From NCBI GenBank assembly GCA_000961805.1, contig LADV01000039.1, positions 1 to 29,021 of the forward strand: a stretch of DNA of 29,021 nt, in the 5' to 3' direction. Within the stretch, counting starts at the first letter, position 1. Each line of letters starts with the position of its first letter. This stretch comes from Peptococcaceae bacterium BRH_c23. GTDB lineage: Bacteria; Bacillota_B; Desulfitobacteriia; Desulfitobacteriales; Desulfitobacteriaceae. Positions 15,764-22,551 of the stretch are shown one piece after another. A model generated the notes under the pieces. The model saw only the letters and a program-made list of their open reading frames with translations. It was not told the origin of the DNA and did no database searches. Made by a program: the position numbers and the translations under genes.

Positions 15764-17137
15764 TTAAATTCGAACCGGAATGGGATACGCTCCATCAAAA
15801 CAGGCTAAGCAAACACAGTCCGTCCCAAGTGCTCGAAGCAAGCCTTCCTCAGAGATATAGTGTAGCGAATCTGCTCCTACAAACTCCCGAATTCCCTCTA
15901 TATCCAATTGATTGGCAATGAGTTTTTCTCGTTTTACCGTGTCAATCCCATAGAAGCACGGATAGGCTACCGGAGGAGAACTGATTAGAAAATGTACTTC
16001 TTTGGCCCCTGCTTTTCTGACCATTTCCACCAGTTTCGAACTGGTGGTTCCTTGGATAATCGAATCATCAATCATAACAACGCGCTTATTTTTCAGGACA
16101 CTTGCATTAGCATTAAGCTTCAGACGAACGTCCACTTCTCGCATTTGTTGAGTAGGTTGAATATAGCTTCGATGGACATAACGGTTTTTAATAACCCCTT
16201 CTCCAAAGGGAAGCCCCAGTGCTGTGGCATACCCCAAGGCAGAAGCAGTCCCGGAGTCTGGGACCGCAATCACAAGATCCGCCTCAACTGGATATTCACG
16301 GGCCAGTTCAATGCCCATCTGACGTCTACTTTCCGAGACACTCAGCTGATCAATTGTACTGTCCGGTCGGGAAAAATGGATATATTCAAAGGCACACGAC
16401 GTGCGTTCTAGTTTAGAAAATCTCTGGTATGAGTGGAGTCCATCTTCATCGATCACCACAATTTCACCGGGCTCCACATCCCTCACAAACTCTGCACCAA
16501 TGGTATCGAGAGCGCAACTTTCTGAGGCCAAGCAATACCCATCGCCGATACGCCCAATACATAAGGGACGAACGCCATGGGGATCCCTGAGTCCAATAAG
16601 TTTATCCTCTGCCAAGATAACCAAGGCATACGCTCCACGTAGATCCATCATGGTCTTAAGCAGCGCATCTTCCAAGGACTCCCGGCGATAGCGAGTAATG
16701 AGGTTAATCATCACTTCGCTATCAATCGTTGTTTGGAAAACTGCCCCGTTTTTCCCCAGTTCTTCACGTAGTTCTAAGGCATTGGTTAAACTTCCATTAT
16801 GAGCCAAGGCCATCATGCCTTTTTGGTAGTGTACCACCAAAGGCTGAGCATTCGCAAGCAGCTTTGAACCCTTTGGGGAGTATCGGACATGTCCAATCGC
16901 CATTTTCCCCTTCAAGCAATCCACAACATGGTCTGAAAACACTTCCGATACCAAGCCCATTCCTTTATGCACATCAATGCTTCGTCCATCTGAAACCGCG
17001 ATTCCAGCACTCTCCTGTCCTCGGTGTTGAAGAGCATAGAGCCCGTAGTAAGTTACACGAGCAACCTCCAGAGTGGGGGCATAGATCCCAAAGACTCCGC
17101 ATTCCTCTTTCGGTTTATCCTCTCTAAATTCGAACAC
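15764..17137 (-). CDS. PurF-like amidophosphoribosyltransferase paralog with altered active-site motifs
   Basis: 457 residues from a GTG start (GAGGGGGG about 5 bases upstream), the normal length for PurF. The N-terminal nucleophile region EECGVFGIY has Cys13, and the Fe-S ligands expected of the Bacillus-type enzyme are present (C248 in CAFEYIHFSRPDS, C394 in PCFYGIDT, C443 and C446 in CVCLACF). Two sites depart from the usual pattern: the PRPP loop reads VMIDDSIIQGTTS with Gln362 where Arg is nearly invariant, and NRYVHRSYIQP has His322 where Gly is usual. The glutamine-pocket motif reads GHVRYSPKGS, where an HVRY-x-T-x-G pattern is normal. It lies inside the bza operon, next to a PurE-like gene and without other pur genes. 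PurF catalyses the first step toward AIR, the precursor of the benzimidazole ring, so a supply or accessory role is plausible. A working PurF remains possible. Confidence 0.8.
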   Translation of the reverse strand: MFEFREDKPKEECGVFGIYAPTLEVARVTYYGLYALQHRGQESAGIAVSDGRSIDVHKGMGLVSEVFSDHVVDCLKGKMAIGHVRYSPKGSKLLANAQPLVVHYQKGMMALAHNGSLTNALELREELGKNGAVFQTTIDSEVMINLITRYRRESLEDALLKTMMDLRGAYALVILAEDKLIGLRDPHGVRPLCIGRIGDGYCLASESCALDTIGAEFVRDVEPGEIVVIDEDGLHSYQRFSKLERTSCAFEYIHFSRPDSTIDQLSVSESRRQMGIELAREYPVEADLVIAVPDSGTASALGYATALGLPFGEGVIKNRYVHRSYIQPTQQMREVDVRLKLNANASVLKNKRVVMIDDSIIQGTTSSKLVEMVRKAGAKEVHFLISSPPVAYPCFYGIDTVKREKLIANQLDIEGIREFVGADSLHYISEEGLLRALGTDCVCLACFDGAYPIPVRI

Positions 17138-17172
17138 GTTTGCCCCCCTCCCCTTAGTTCAGTGCTTAGTCT

Positions 17173-17673
17173 TCAAATTTCTTCGCTTAACCGCTTCTGC
17201 AACGCTTCGTCCTTCGCCTCGATATCCTGCAACATTTGGGCTCGATAGACTTTAACCTTCATACTCAATGGTTTATCCTGACTTGCCAGAATCTGTACCG
17301 CAAGTAACGCTGCATTCCGAGCAGCACCGATGCCTACGGTTGCCACTGGGATTCCCGGGGGCATTTGTACAATGGAGTAAAGGGCGTCGATTCCTTCCAT
17401 GGCACCACTGCTCATCGGAACACCGATGACCGGCAAAGTTGTTGCCCCCGCCACAACCCCAGGCAAGTGGGCTGCTAACCCTGCCGCGGCGATAATAAGT
17501 TTTCCCCCTTGAGCTTCAAACCCTTTCACCCAATCGACCGTTCGTTTCAACGTCCTTTGGGGGGAAGAAATGATAACTTCAAAAGGAACCTCAAATTGCT
17601 GAAGAACTTCCAGGGCTTCTTCTATAACTTGATAATCTGAGTCACTTCCCATAATGACCCCAATCTGGCTCAT
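17173..17673 (-). CDS. PurE-like protein lacking the catalytic histidine
   Basis: 166 residues with the class I PurE fold: GVIMGSDSD at the N-terminus, AAHLPGVV, LPVIGVPM and YSIVQMPPGIPVATVGIG. In N5-CAIR mutase the conserved SAHRTP loop contains the catalytic His (His45 in E. coli). Here the loop reads SSPQRTL with Gln39 at that place, and the following AGAGGAAHL reads AAAGLAAHL. The codon (CAA) is plain in the sequence. I chose the ATG at 17673 (AGGAGG about 9 bases upstream); the frame upstream of it has no PurE similarity. It sits 41 bases after bzaB and 35 before the PurF-like gene. The AIR/CAIR pocket may be kept while mutase activity is lost. A role in handling AIR for benzimidazole synthesis is inferred from the operon and is not shown. 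Confidence 0.8.
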   Translation of the reverse strand: MSQIGVIMGSDSDYQVIEEALEVLQQFEVPFEVIISSPQRTLKRTVDWVKGFEAQGGKLIIAAAGLAAHLPGVVAGATTLPVIGVPMSSGAMEGIDALYSIVQMPPGIPVATVGIGAARNAALLAVQILASQDKPLSMKVKVYRAQMLQDIEAKDEALQKRLSEEI

Positions 17674-17714
17674 TTGCCTCACCCTCCTTGTCAATAGTGC
17701 CCTCTTCCCGTTAG

Positions 17715-19013
17715 TTAGCAAGTTCCTCCCGTTTTCCCAAGGTGTTCCCCAACTAATTTCATGGCACAGAACCCACCACACATAGAACAGGCTTCCGCCC
17801 CCTCCTCGTTACGCTCTCCTCGGACTCGGCGAGCTGTAGGAGGATCAATGGACAATTCAATTTGTTTTTCCCAATCTAAGGCTTTACGAGCATGAGCCAT
17901 AGCTAAGTCCCATTCACGTACACCCTTAACACCATTAACTATATCGGCAGCATGAGTCGCAATGCGCGTAGCTATGACCCCTGCGTGAACATCTTCAGCG
18001 GTAGGTAAGCGTAGATGTTCGGCAGGTGTAACATAGCATATGAAGTCTGCACCGGCCATAGCTGCCGCTGTGGCCCCGATGGCTCCTACGATATGGTCGT
18101 AGCCCGGCGCAATATCCGTGACTAAATTTCCAAGTATATAGTATGGAACATGATGACAGAGTTGCTTTTGGAGCAAGATCGTTGCTGGGATTTGATCCAC
18201 GGGCACATGGCCCGGGCCTTCTACCATCACTTGGACGCCAGCTTCCAAGGCTCTTTGTACCAATTCTCCCGCCACAATCAAGCCTTGGACTTGGGCACGG
18301 TCCAGAGAATCTTCAATACAACCGGGTCGGATTGCGTCTCCAATACTCAGCGTTACATCGTATTTTTTACAGATTTCAAGCACACGATCAAATTGAGTAT
18401 AGAGAGGATTCTCTTGCTCGTTGTGGAACATCCAGCCTGTTAAAAAGGCCCCTCCACGACTTACAATATCTGTGATTCGTCCTTGATTTTTTAATCGTTC
18501 AATAATAGACATGTTTAAAGCAGCATGAATGGCCATAAAATCGATGCCACGCTTTGCCTGACGTTCAATCATTTCGAACATATCATCAGCGGTCATACCG
18601 ACAACGCTTCCGTGTTTAGCAATACTCTCCATACCACCTTGATAACTTGGAACAGAACCGATAGGTAATGTGAAATTATCGAGCACCTGATGGTGGAAAG
18701 CATCAACATCTCCGCCAATACTTAATTCCATAATTGTATCCGCACCAGCAGCTACGGCAACCTTTATTTTATGGAGCTCATCCGAGAAGTCCACACAGTC
18801 CGGTGACGTACCGATGTTGGCATTTACTTTGGTGCGAAGACCTTCCCCTACTGCGACTGCGTTACAGTTCTTGTGTTGTTTGTTCTTGATGATCACGACC
18901 CGACCTTGAGCAACCTTCGCACATAACTCATCCGCTGTAAGCCCTTCTACTTTAGCTAATCTCTCTACCTCAGGTGTAATAATTCCTTGTCTTGCTTTAA
19001 TAAGTTGTGTCAT
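17715..19013 (-). CDS. bzaB: ThiC paralog, 5-hydroxybenzimidazole synthase component BzaB
   Basis: 432 residues of the ThiC radical SAM family. Visible are LRTKVNANIG, SYQGG, FMAIHA, SRGGAF, GDAIRPG, VEGPGHVP (Glu265, His269), TPAEHL and the C-terminal C-x2-C-x3-C of ACSMCGGFCAM. ThiC converts AIR to the thiamin pyrimidine; the BzaA/BzaB/BzaF branch instead makes 5-hydroxybenzimidazole from AIR. I favour BzaB because the gene sits in a cobalamin-riboswitch operon, is paired with a second more divergent ThiC paralog, has MELSIGGD where MDLSTGGD is usual, and has no TPP riboswitch or other thi gene near it. GGAGAG lies 7 bases before the ATG. A true thiamin ThiC is the main alternative. Confidence 0.78.
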   Translation of the reverse strand: MTQLIKARQGIITPEVERLAKVEGLTADELCAKVAQGRVVIIKNKQHKNCNAVAVGEGLRTKVNANIGTSPDCVDFSDELHKIKVAVAAGADTIMELSIGGDVDAFHHQVLDNFTLPIGSVPSYQGGMESIAKHGSVVGMTADDMFEMIERQAKRGIDFMAIHAALNMSIIERLKNQGRITDIVSRGGAFLTGWMFHNEQENPLYTQFDRVLEICKKYDVTLSIGDAIRPGCIEDSLDRAQVQGLIVAGELVQRALEAGVQVMVEGPGHVPVDQIPATILLQKQLCHHVPYYILGNLVTDIAPGYDHIVGAIGATAAAMAGADFICYVTPAEHLRLPTAEDVHAGVIATRIATHAADIVNGVKGVREWDLAMAHARKALDWEKQIELSIDPPTARRVRGERNEEGAEACSMCGGFCAMKLVGEHLGKTGGTC

Positions 19014-19113
19014 TTCAATCTCTCCATTCTTACTTTTTATTTGGCACGATGCATCCTGTCCTTACTAATTAATCGAATCACAAATCTCGAACCACGCCTT
19101 AACGTCCCTATAT

Positions 19114-19148
19114 TCGAACCTCGATCATCGAACCTCGAACATCGATTC
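19114..19148. repeat. Heptad TCGANNN tandem repeat between bzaA and bzaB
   Basis: Immediately after the bzaA stop codon, five consecutive 7-base units on the plus strand read TCGAACC, TCGATCA, TCGAACC, TCGAACA and TCGATTC. Viewed as 14-base units, two copies of TCGAACCTCGA(T/A)CA are followed by a partial third. More diverged TCGAATC/TCGAACC pieces lie at about 19073 and 19097. Inside an operon this may be a small interspersed repeat; function unknown. Confidence 0.65.
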
Positions 19149-20433
19149 AGCATTCCCACGGCAGTTCTTGAAAGAACTCGCCAGCCACAGCCATGGCACA
19201 ACCCTTTTCACATTTTGTGCAGAAAGGTTTTTCACTCGAGTGGAAATCCGTAAGCCTTTCTTGATCTAAGGCTAACGTTTTCTGGGCCTCTAGATTCTGC
19301 TCCCGCCGCGCTCGACTCATTTGCAGGTCCCAAGTTTCAGCGCCTGGGTAACCTTTGGCTAGATCCGCTACATGAGCAGCAATACGGGAAGCCACTACTC
19401 CCCGATAGACATCCTGCGCATTGGGATACCCTATATGTTCGGCAGGTGTGACGTAGCAGAGAATGTCTGCTCCAGCAGCACCAGCCATGGCTCCACCTAT
19501 AGCAGCGGTAATTTCGTCATATCCGGGAGCTACATCCGTCGATACCGGACCGAAGACAAAATACGGAGCACCTTGACATACTTGTTTTTCTAATTTAACG
19601 GTTGTCGCGATTTGATTAGGTGGAGTGTGACCGGGTCCCTTGATCATGATTTGAACCCCCGCTTGTCTGCTACGCTTTACCAGCTCGCCTAGAACGACGA
19701 GCTCCTCAGCTTGAGAACGACATAATGAATCAGCACCTGCACCCGGTCGCATAGCATCCGCTAAACTTAAAGTAACTTCATACTTTTGGGCAATTTCCAG
19801 GATGCGGTCGAACATAGTATACAAAAAGTTCTCCTTGTTATGATAAAGCATCCAGCCCATCAGTAAGGACCCGCCTCGGCTCACCAGATTTAGCACCCGC
19901 TGGTCTTCCTTAGCCGTTTTAAACAATCCGGAGTGAAGGGCACTATGCAAAGCCATAAAATCTACTCCATCGGCAGCTTGGCGTTCCATAACCTTGAAAA
20001 AGTCTTCAGGTTCAAGTGCTAAGGCTGAACCCTTAGTACATACAGCCTCAGCAAAGGCCTGATAAACAGGTAGTGTACCTAAAGGTAACGGTACTCTTTT
20101 TATAATTGTCCGCCTTGCCTCGTCCATATTGCCGGCTGTACTCAAATCCATGACCGCATTGGTTCCTGCCCTGATTGCCTCATCCACTTTAAATAGTTCA
20201 TCAGCAAGACTATCCTCGTCTGCAGCTAGGCCAATACTAGCACTAACTTTAGTGCTTAGGCCTAGTCCAAACCCTTGAGGCTTTTGGGGCTTGTGGTGAC
20301 CGTTATAGGGAATAACAATTCGTCCGGTAGCAACCCGTTCCATAAGGAGTTGGACATTCATGTGTTCGTTTCGGGCTACCAAGGTAAACAACGGGATTTC
20401 CTGACCCTTTTGGGCCATTTCCATTAACGTCAA
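19147..20433 (-). CDS. bzaA: ThiC paralog, 5-hydroxybenzimidazole synthase component BzaA
   Basis: 428 residues. It shares the ThiC fold motifs (VMDLSTAGN, VYQAF, FMALHSA, SRGGS, ADAMRPG, TPAEHIGYP) and a C-terminal C-x2-C-x3-C (C405, C408, C412). However, it departs from ThiC in places that contact AIR: TKVSASIG where VNANIG is usual, and IKGPGH with Lys265 where ThiC has Glu (EGPGH). The strong divergence, the cobalamin riboswitch upstream and the paired second paralog identify it as BzaA, which together with BzaB makes 5-hydroxybenzimidazole. The start is a TTG at 20433 with GGAGAG 9 bases upstream; the next in-frame ATG (20424) is too far from that site. It is the first gene after the riboswitch terminator. 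Confidence 0.8.
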   Translation of the reverse strand: MTLMEMAQKGQEIPLFTLVARNEHMNVQLLMERVATGRIVIPYNGHHKPQKPQGFGLGLSTKVSASIGLAADEDSLADELFKVDEAIRAGTNAVMDLSTAGNMDEARRTIIKRVPLPLGTLPVYQAFAEAVCTKGSALALEPEDFFKVMERQAADGVDFMALHSALHSGLFKTAKEDQRVLNLVSRGGSLLMGWMLYHNKENFLYTMFDRILEIAQKYEVTLSLADAMRPGAGADSLCRSQAEELVVLGELVKRSRQAGVQIMIKGPGHTPPNQIATTVKLEKQVCQGAPYFVFGPVSTDVAPGYDEITAAIGGAMAGAAGADILCYVTPAEHIGYPNAQDVYRGVVASRIAAHVADLAKGYPGAETWDLQMSRARREQNLEAQKTLALDQERLTDFHSSEKPFCTKCEKGCAMAVAGEFFQELPWEC

Positions 20434-20489
20434 AACAACAATCTCTCCTTTCTATATTTGAATCATTCCCTTGAAAAGAACAATCTGTA

Positions 20490-20535
20490 GTGAAAAAAAT
20501 AAAAAAAGTCTCTAATCACAACGTGACTAGAGACT
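20490..20535 (-). terminator. Intrinsic terminator of the cobalamin riboswitch
   Basis: On the minus strand AGTCTCTAGTCAC, a GTT loop and GTGATTAGAGACT form a 13-base stem with one G-U pair (20507-20535), followed by TTTTTTTATTTTTTT. It lies 56 bases downstream of the riboswitch and 74 bases before bzaA. It is a textbook strong terminator, so the switch very probably works by transcription termination when cobalamin is bound. Confidence 0.9.
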
Positions 20536-20590
20536 TTTCCATAATCTCATCCACACTACTCTTGGTTCTTCGACAAGGTAGGTTTGGCTT

Positions 20591-20750
20591 AACTACAAGG
20601 CAGGTCTCCTGGCTTACGGATCAACACTTCGAAGCACCTTCCGGGAACTAACCCGTGGTTATTTACTTCTTGCTCCCCGTTTACAGTGGCGGGACCGCGC
20701 CGGACTTACACCGACTTCCCTATTCTCCTCATGGTGAGGCACCTGTAGTT
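20591..20750 (-). ncRNA. Cobalamin riboswitch
   Basis: The minus strand shows closing P1 arms AACTAC and GTAGTT at the two ends, the conserved core GTCCGGCGCGGTCCCGCCAC followed by TGTAA, and the B12 box AGCCAGGAGACCTGCC near the 3' side. The order and spacing fit an adenosylcobalamin-class switch. It lies between a good promoter and a terminator, directly ahead of bzaA, so it should shut off the downstream benzimidazole genes when cobamide is plentiful. A TPP riboswitch (THI box) is absent. Confidence 0.95.
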
Positions 20751-20768
20751 ATTAAATTTTCTAAGCAT

Positions 20769-20797
20769 AGTATAACTAATAAATGTATCATTGACAA
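20769..20797 (-). promoter_or_regulatory. Sigma-A-type promoter of the bza operon
   Basis: On the minus strand TTGTCA (20792-20797), a 17-base spacer and TATACT (20769-20774) are near-consensus -35 and -10 boxes. The predicted start of transcription falls around 20762, about a dozen bases before the riboswitch begins, which is the expected arrangement. Confidence 0.75.
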
Positions 20798-20852
20798 GGC
20801 TTTTTAGTCGACAATTCTAGAAATCTCCATTACAAGCTTATCTTATTAATCA

Positions 20853-21677
20853 TTACTCTGATGCTTCTTCTGTTTTATAGATAGAATCTTTGGAAATAAT
20901 GCTGTACTCCCCGCTGCTTTGCACGATTCTAGAAACATGTCGAATTTGGTGCTTACAATCTGTACAGTAGCCAAAAGCAAAATATTTCTTCGTTTTAGTG
21001 ACTTCCTTGTCTTTCTCAATAAGTTTGGAACATTGCGGACACGACATAGTCACTTTGTCGAGGAAAGCCTTCAACTCTTTAACTTTTATCTCATTTTCGA
21101 TTTGGTTCTTTTCCCAGTTTATAATGGCCTTTTCAGAAAAATCAAAGACCTTTTTGAAAATCTCTGAGGTATAGAAGGCATCACTTAATGCATCGTGAAA
21201 GGGAACTGTTTTTTCAATCCCTAAGGCTTCCACAGCATTTTCTAGACTTGGTTGCATTGATAGAACCCCATGAGTCATATAGATTTGCTGAATATTAATA
21301 AATCTGTTGAAGGATAGTGCTTCAAAGCCGAAAAATTGACAATTATCTCTTAAACCTAAAATATCATCATGTCCCCAAGAGCACAAGATAGCGTCCCTTC
21401 CAAGCCATGAACTAAAGCTCCTGATTGCCTGAACGAAAGGGGTTCCTTGGCTAACCTGCCTTGTGCTGATCGTCGTTTTCTTCTTAACATAGGGGTTTAT
21501 TCTCTTATAGATCACTGGCTTTACGATTAAATTAAACTCGCCAATGGTCTCCAATCGTTCGTTGAGTTTGACTGCTCCAATTTGAATGATTTCACTTTTC
21601 AAAGCGGGATTTGCACAATCACCTTCTTTGAATTTAAAAAACATATTGAATTCCAAATCAAAAACTATATAGTTCAT
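20853..21677 (-). CDS. DEDDh-type 3'-5' exonuclease with C-terminal zinc-finger-like segment
   Basis: 274 residues. The exonuclease domain begins at once with YIVFDLEFN (Asp7 and Glu9 of motif I), continues with SEIIQIGAVK and WGHDDILGL (motif II Asp), and ends with HDALSDA, the H-x4-D of motif III in the DEDDh class. It is related to RNase T / DnaQ epsilon-like and KapD-type exonucleases. After the domain, a charged stretch leads into CPQC and CTDC about 26 residues apart, a possible zinc ribbon that could help bind nucleic acid. GAGGAGG precedes the ATG at 21677. It is a single gene, transcribed toward the bza promoter but ending before it. Substrate (DNA or RNA) cannot be told. Confidence 0.82.
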   Translation of the reverse strand: MNYIVFDLEFNMFFKFKEGDCANPALKSEIIQIGAVKLNERLETIGEFNLIVKPVIYKRINPYVKKKTTISTRQVSQGTPFVQAIRSFSSWLGRDAILCSWGHDDILGLRDNCQFFGFEALSFNRFINIQQIYMTHGVLSMQPSLENAVEALGIEKTVPFHDALSDAFYTSEIFKKVFDFSEKAIINWEKNQIENEIKVKELKAFLDKVTMSCPQCSKLIEKDKEVTKTKKYFAFGYCTDCKHQIRHVSRIVQSSGEYSIISKDSIYKTEEASE

Positions 21678-21873
21678 TGTTACCTCCTCTATCACTATTT
21701 TTATTATAATCCTTCCAAAGAATAAACGCACACATATTAGTTTTTTAGTTTTATAACTTCCTTCTAAAAGTACAAACTTTTGAAGTTTGCTTGTAATACC
21801 AGGTTAATTAAAAATTAAATGAACGAAGTCTTTTTTTTGTTTTTCTGCGAATACTTAATCAAGAGGTGATATT

Positions 21874-22023
21874 ATGTGGTTCAATAAAAGTACTGAAGAT
21901 GTGCTAAAGGAATTAGCTGTAAACTCAACCACCGGGACTTTAATGGACTGGGCATTCGTTTTAGCACTATCCATTATTCCTTTAGTGATCAATGAACTTG
22001 TGAAAGCCATGCGCAGAAAATAA
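21874..22023 (+). pseudogene. 49-codon ORF: apparent internally deleted P-type Ca2+-ATPase
   Basis: The ORF has a good site (GAGGTG, 6 bases before ATG). Its first residues, MWFNKSTEDVLKELAVN, look like the cation-ATPase N-terminal domain of bacterial P-type calcium pumps. The rest, GTLMDWAFVLALSIIPLV then INELVKAMRRK, looks like the last membrane helix and tail of the same family. About 850 residues between them are missing, yet the frame is kept. I read it as the product of a large in-frame deletion. It could still be expressed as a one-helix membrane peptide with a basic tail. The family matches are from memory of typical termini. Confidence 0.55.
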
Positions 22024-22114
22024 CCTTGGACTTGGAAGCTTTTACAGCCTTTAATTCCACCGCAGTATTTGAAATTTTTCTTCTCCTGTATATTTACATC
22101 TTTTAGACATGAGA

Positions 22115-22173
22115 ATGCTCCCCTTTCTGGTAGTAGGTTTTATTATTTAACCTGTCTACCTAGAGGGGAGCAT
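22115..22173. terminator. Long hairpin between the ATPase remnant and spo0E-like gene
   Basis: ATGCTCCCCT (22115-22124) pairs perfectly with AGGGGAGCAT (22164-22173), and the interior GGTAG-AGGTT / AACCT-CTACC extends the stem almost to the loop. It lies between two convergent genes and probably stops both transcripts, although neither side has a strong T-run. It could also be the end of the lost ATPase operon. Confidence 0.5.
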
Positions 22174-22218
22174 ATCAGTCTTCTTGGGGTATCTCTAATT
22201 AATATTATGTCTCATGAA

Positions 22219-22389
22219 TTACCAAAAACTTAATTGTTGATAAGTACTGATCTTTTGGTATTGGTTGAGTAAGCGATCTAATTGCTGACTAACCTCTACA
22301 ACCTCGTGATCAATGAGATTACGAGTTAGAGCAAATTTATTGAGTCTCTTACGTAGTTCCTCTATTCTTTTCAAAAGTTTCTTTTCCAC
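22219..22389 (-). CDS. Spo0E-like aspartyl phosphatase
   Basis: A 56-residue helical protein: VEKKLLKRIEELRKRL, then SQQLDRLLNQYQ, which is the Spo0E-family signature (S-x-x-L-D-x-x-[IL]-x-x-[YF]). The start is a GTG at 22389 with GGAGGA 7 bases upstream. Spo0E-type proteins dephosphorylate the sporulation master regulator Spo0A~P and delay sporulation. It lies 162 bases downstream of a PAS sensor kinase gene in the same direction, a pairing that would set a kinase and a phosphatase against each other in one phosphorelay. Its short length is normal for the family. The gap upstream holds TGTCGTA (22484-22490), one mismatch from the 0A box TGTCGAA, which is weak evidence for Spo0A feedback. Confidence 0.8.
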   Translation of the reverse strand: MEKKLLKRIEELRKRLNKFALTRNLIDHEVVEVSQQLDRLLNQYQKISTYQQLSFW

Positions 22390-22551
22390 GCGGATTCCTC
22401 CTGAAAATTACATTCCTCAGTAAGATTTTAATGCTTTTCTGGGGAAATGGCAAGAAGATAATATCCATTAATAGGCAGTTATTTGTCGTAATATGGTAAA
22501 TATATCTTAAATGTAAAATGTTTTATATTGATGATTAGATGCTTTATTTTA

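Noticed and set aside
15764..17137. PurF-like protein as a replacement for the missing CobT, joining the benzimidazole to ribose phosphate
   Set aside because: PRPP-dependent transferases of this fold invert the sugar centre and give beta-linked products, whereas cobamides need an alpha linkage. CobT is more likely elsewhere in the genome.
17715..20433. Two thiamin ThiC genes
   Set aside because: No TPP riboswitch and no other thi gene; a cobalamin riboswitch controls them, the first copy is changed at AIR-contact sites, and bzaC/D/E-type genes follow. The second copy could still be a bifunctional or true ThiC.
20560..20575. Perfect TTCGACA (Spo0A box) downstream of the riboswitch
   Set aside because: It lies inside the transcribed leader, between switch and terminator, and a 7-base match is expected by chance in a window of this size.
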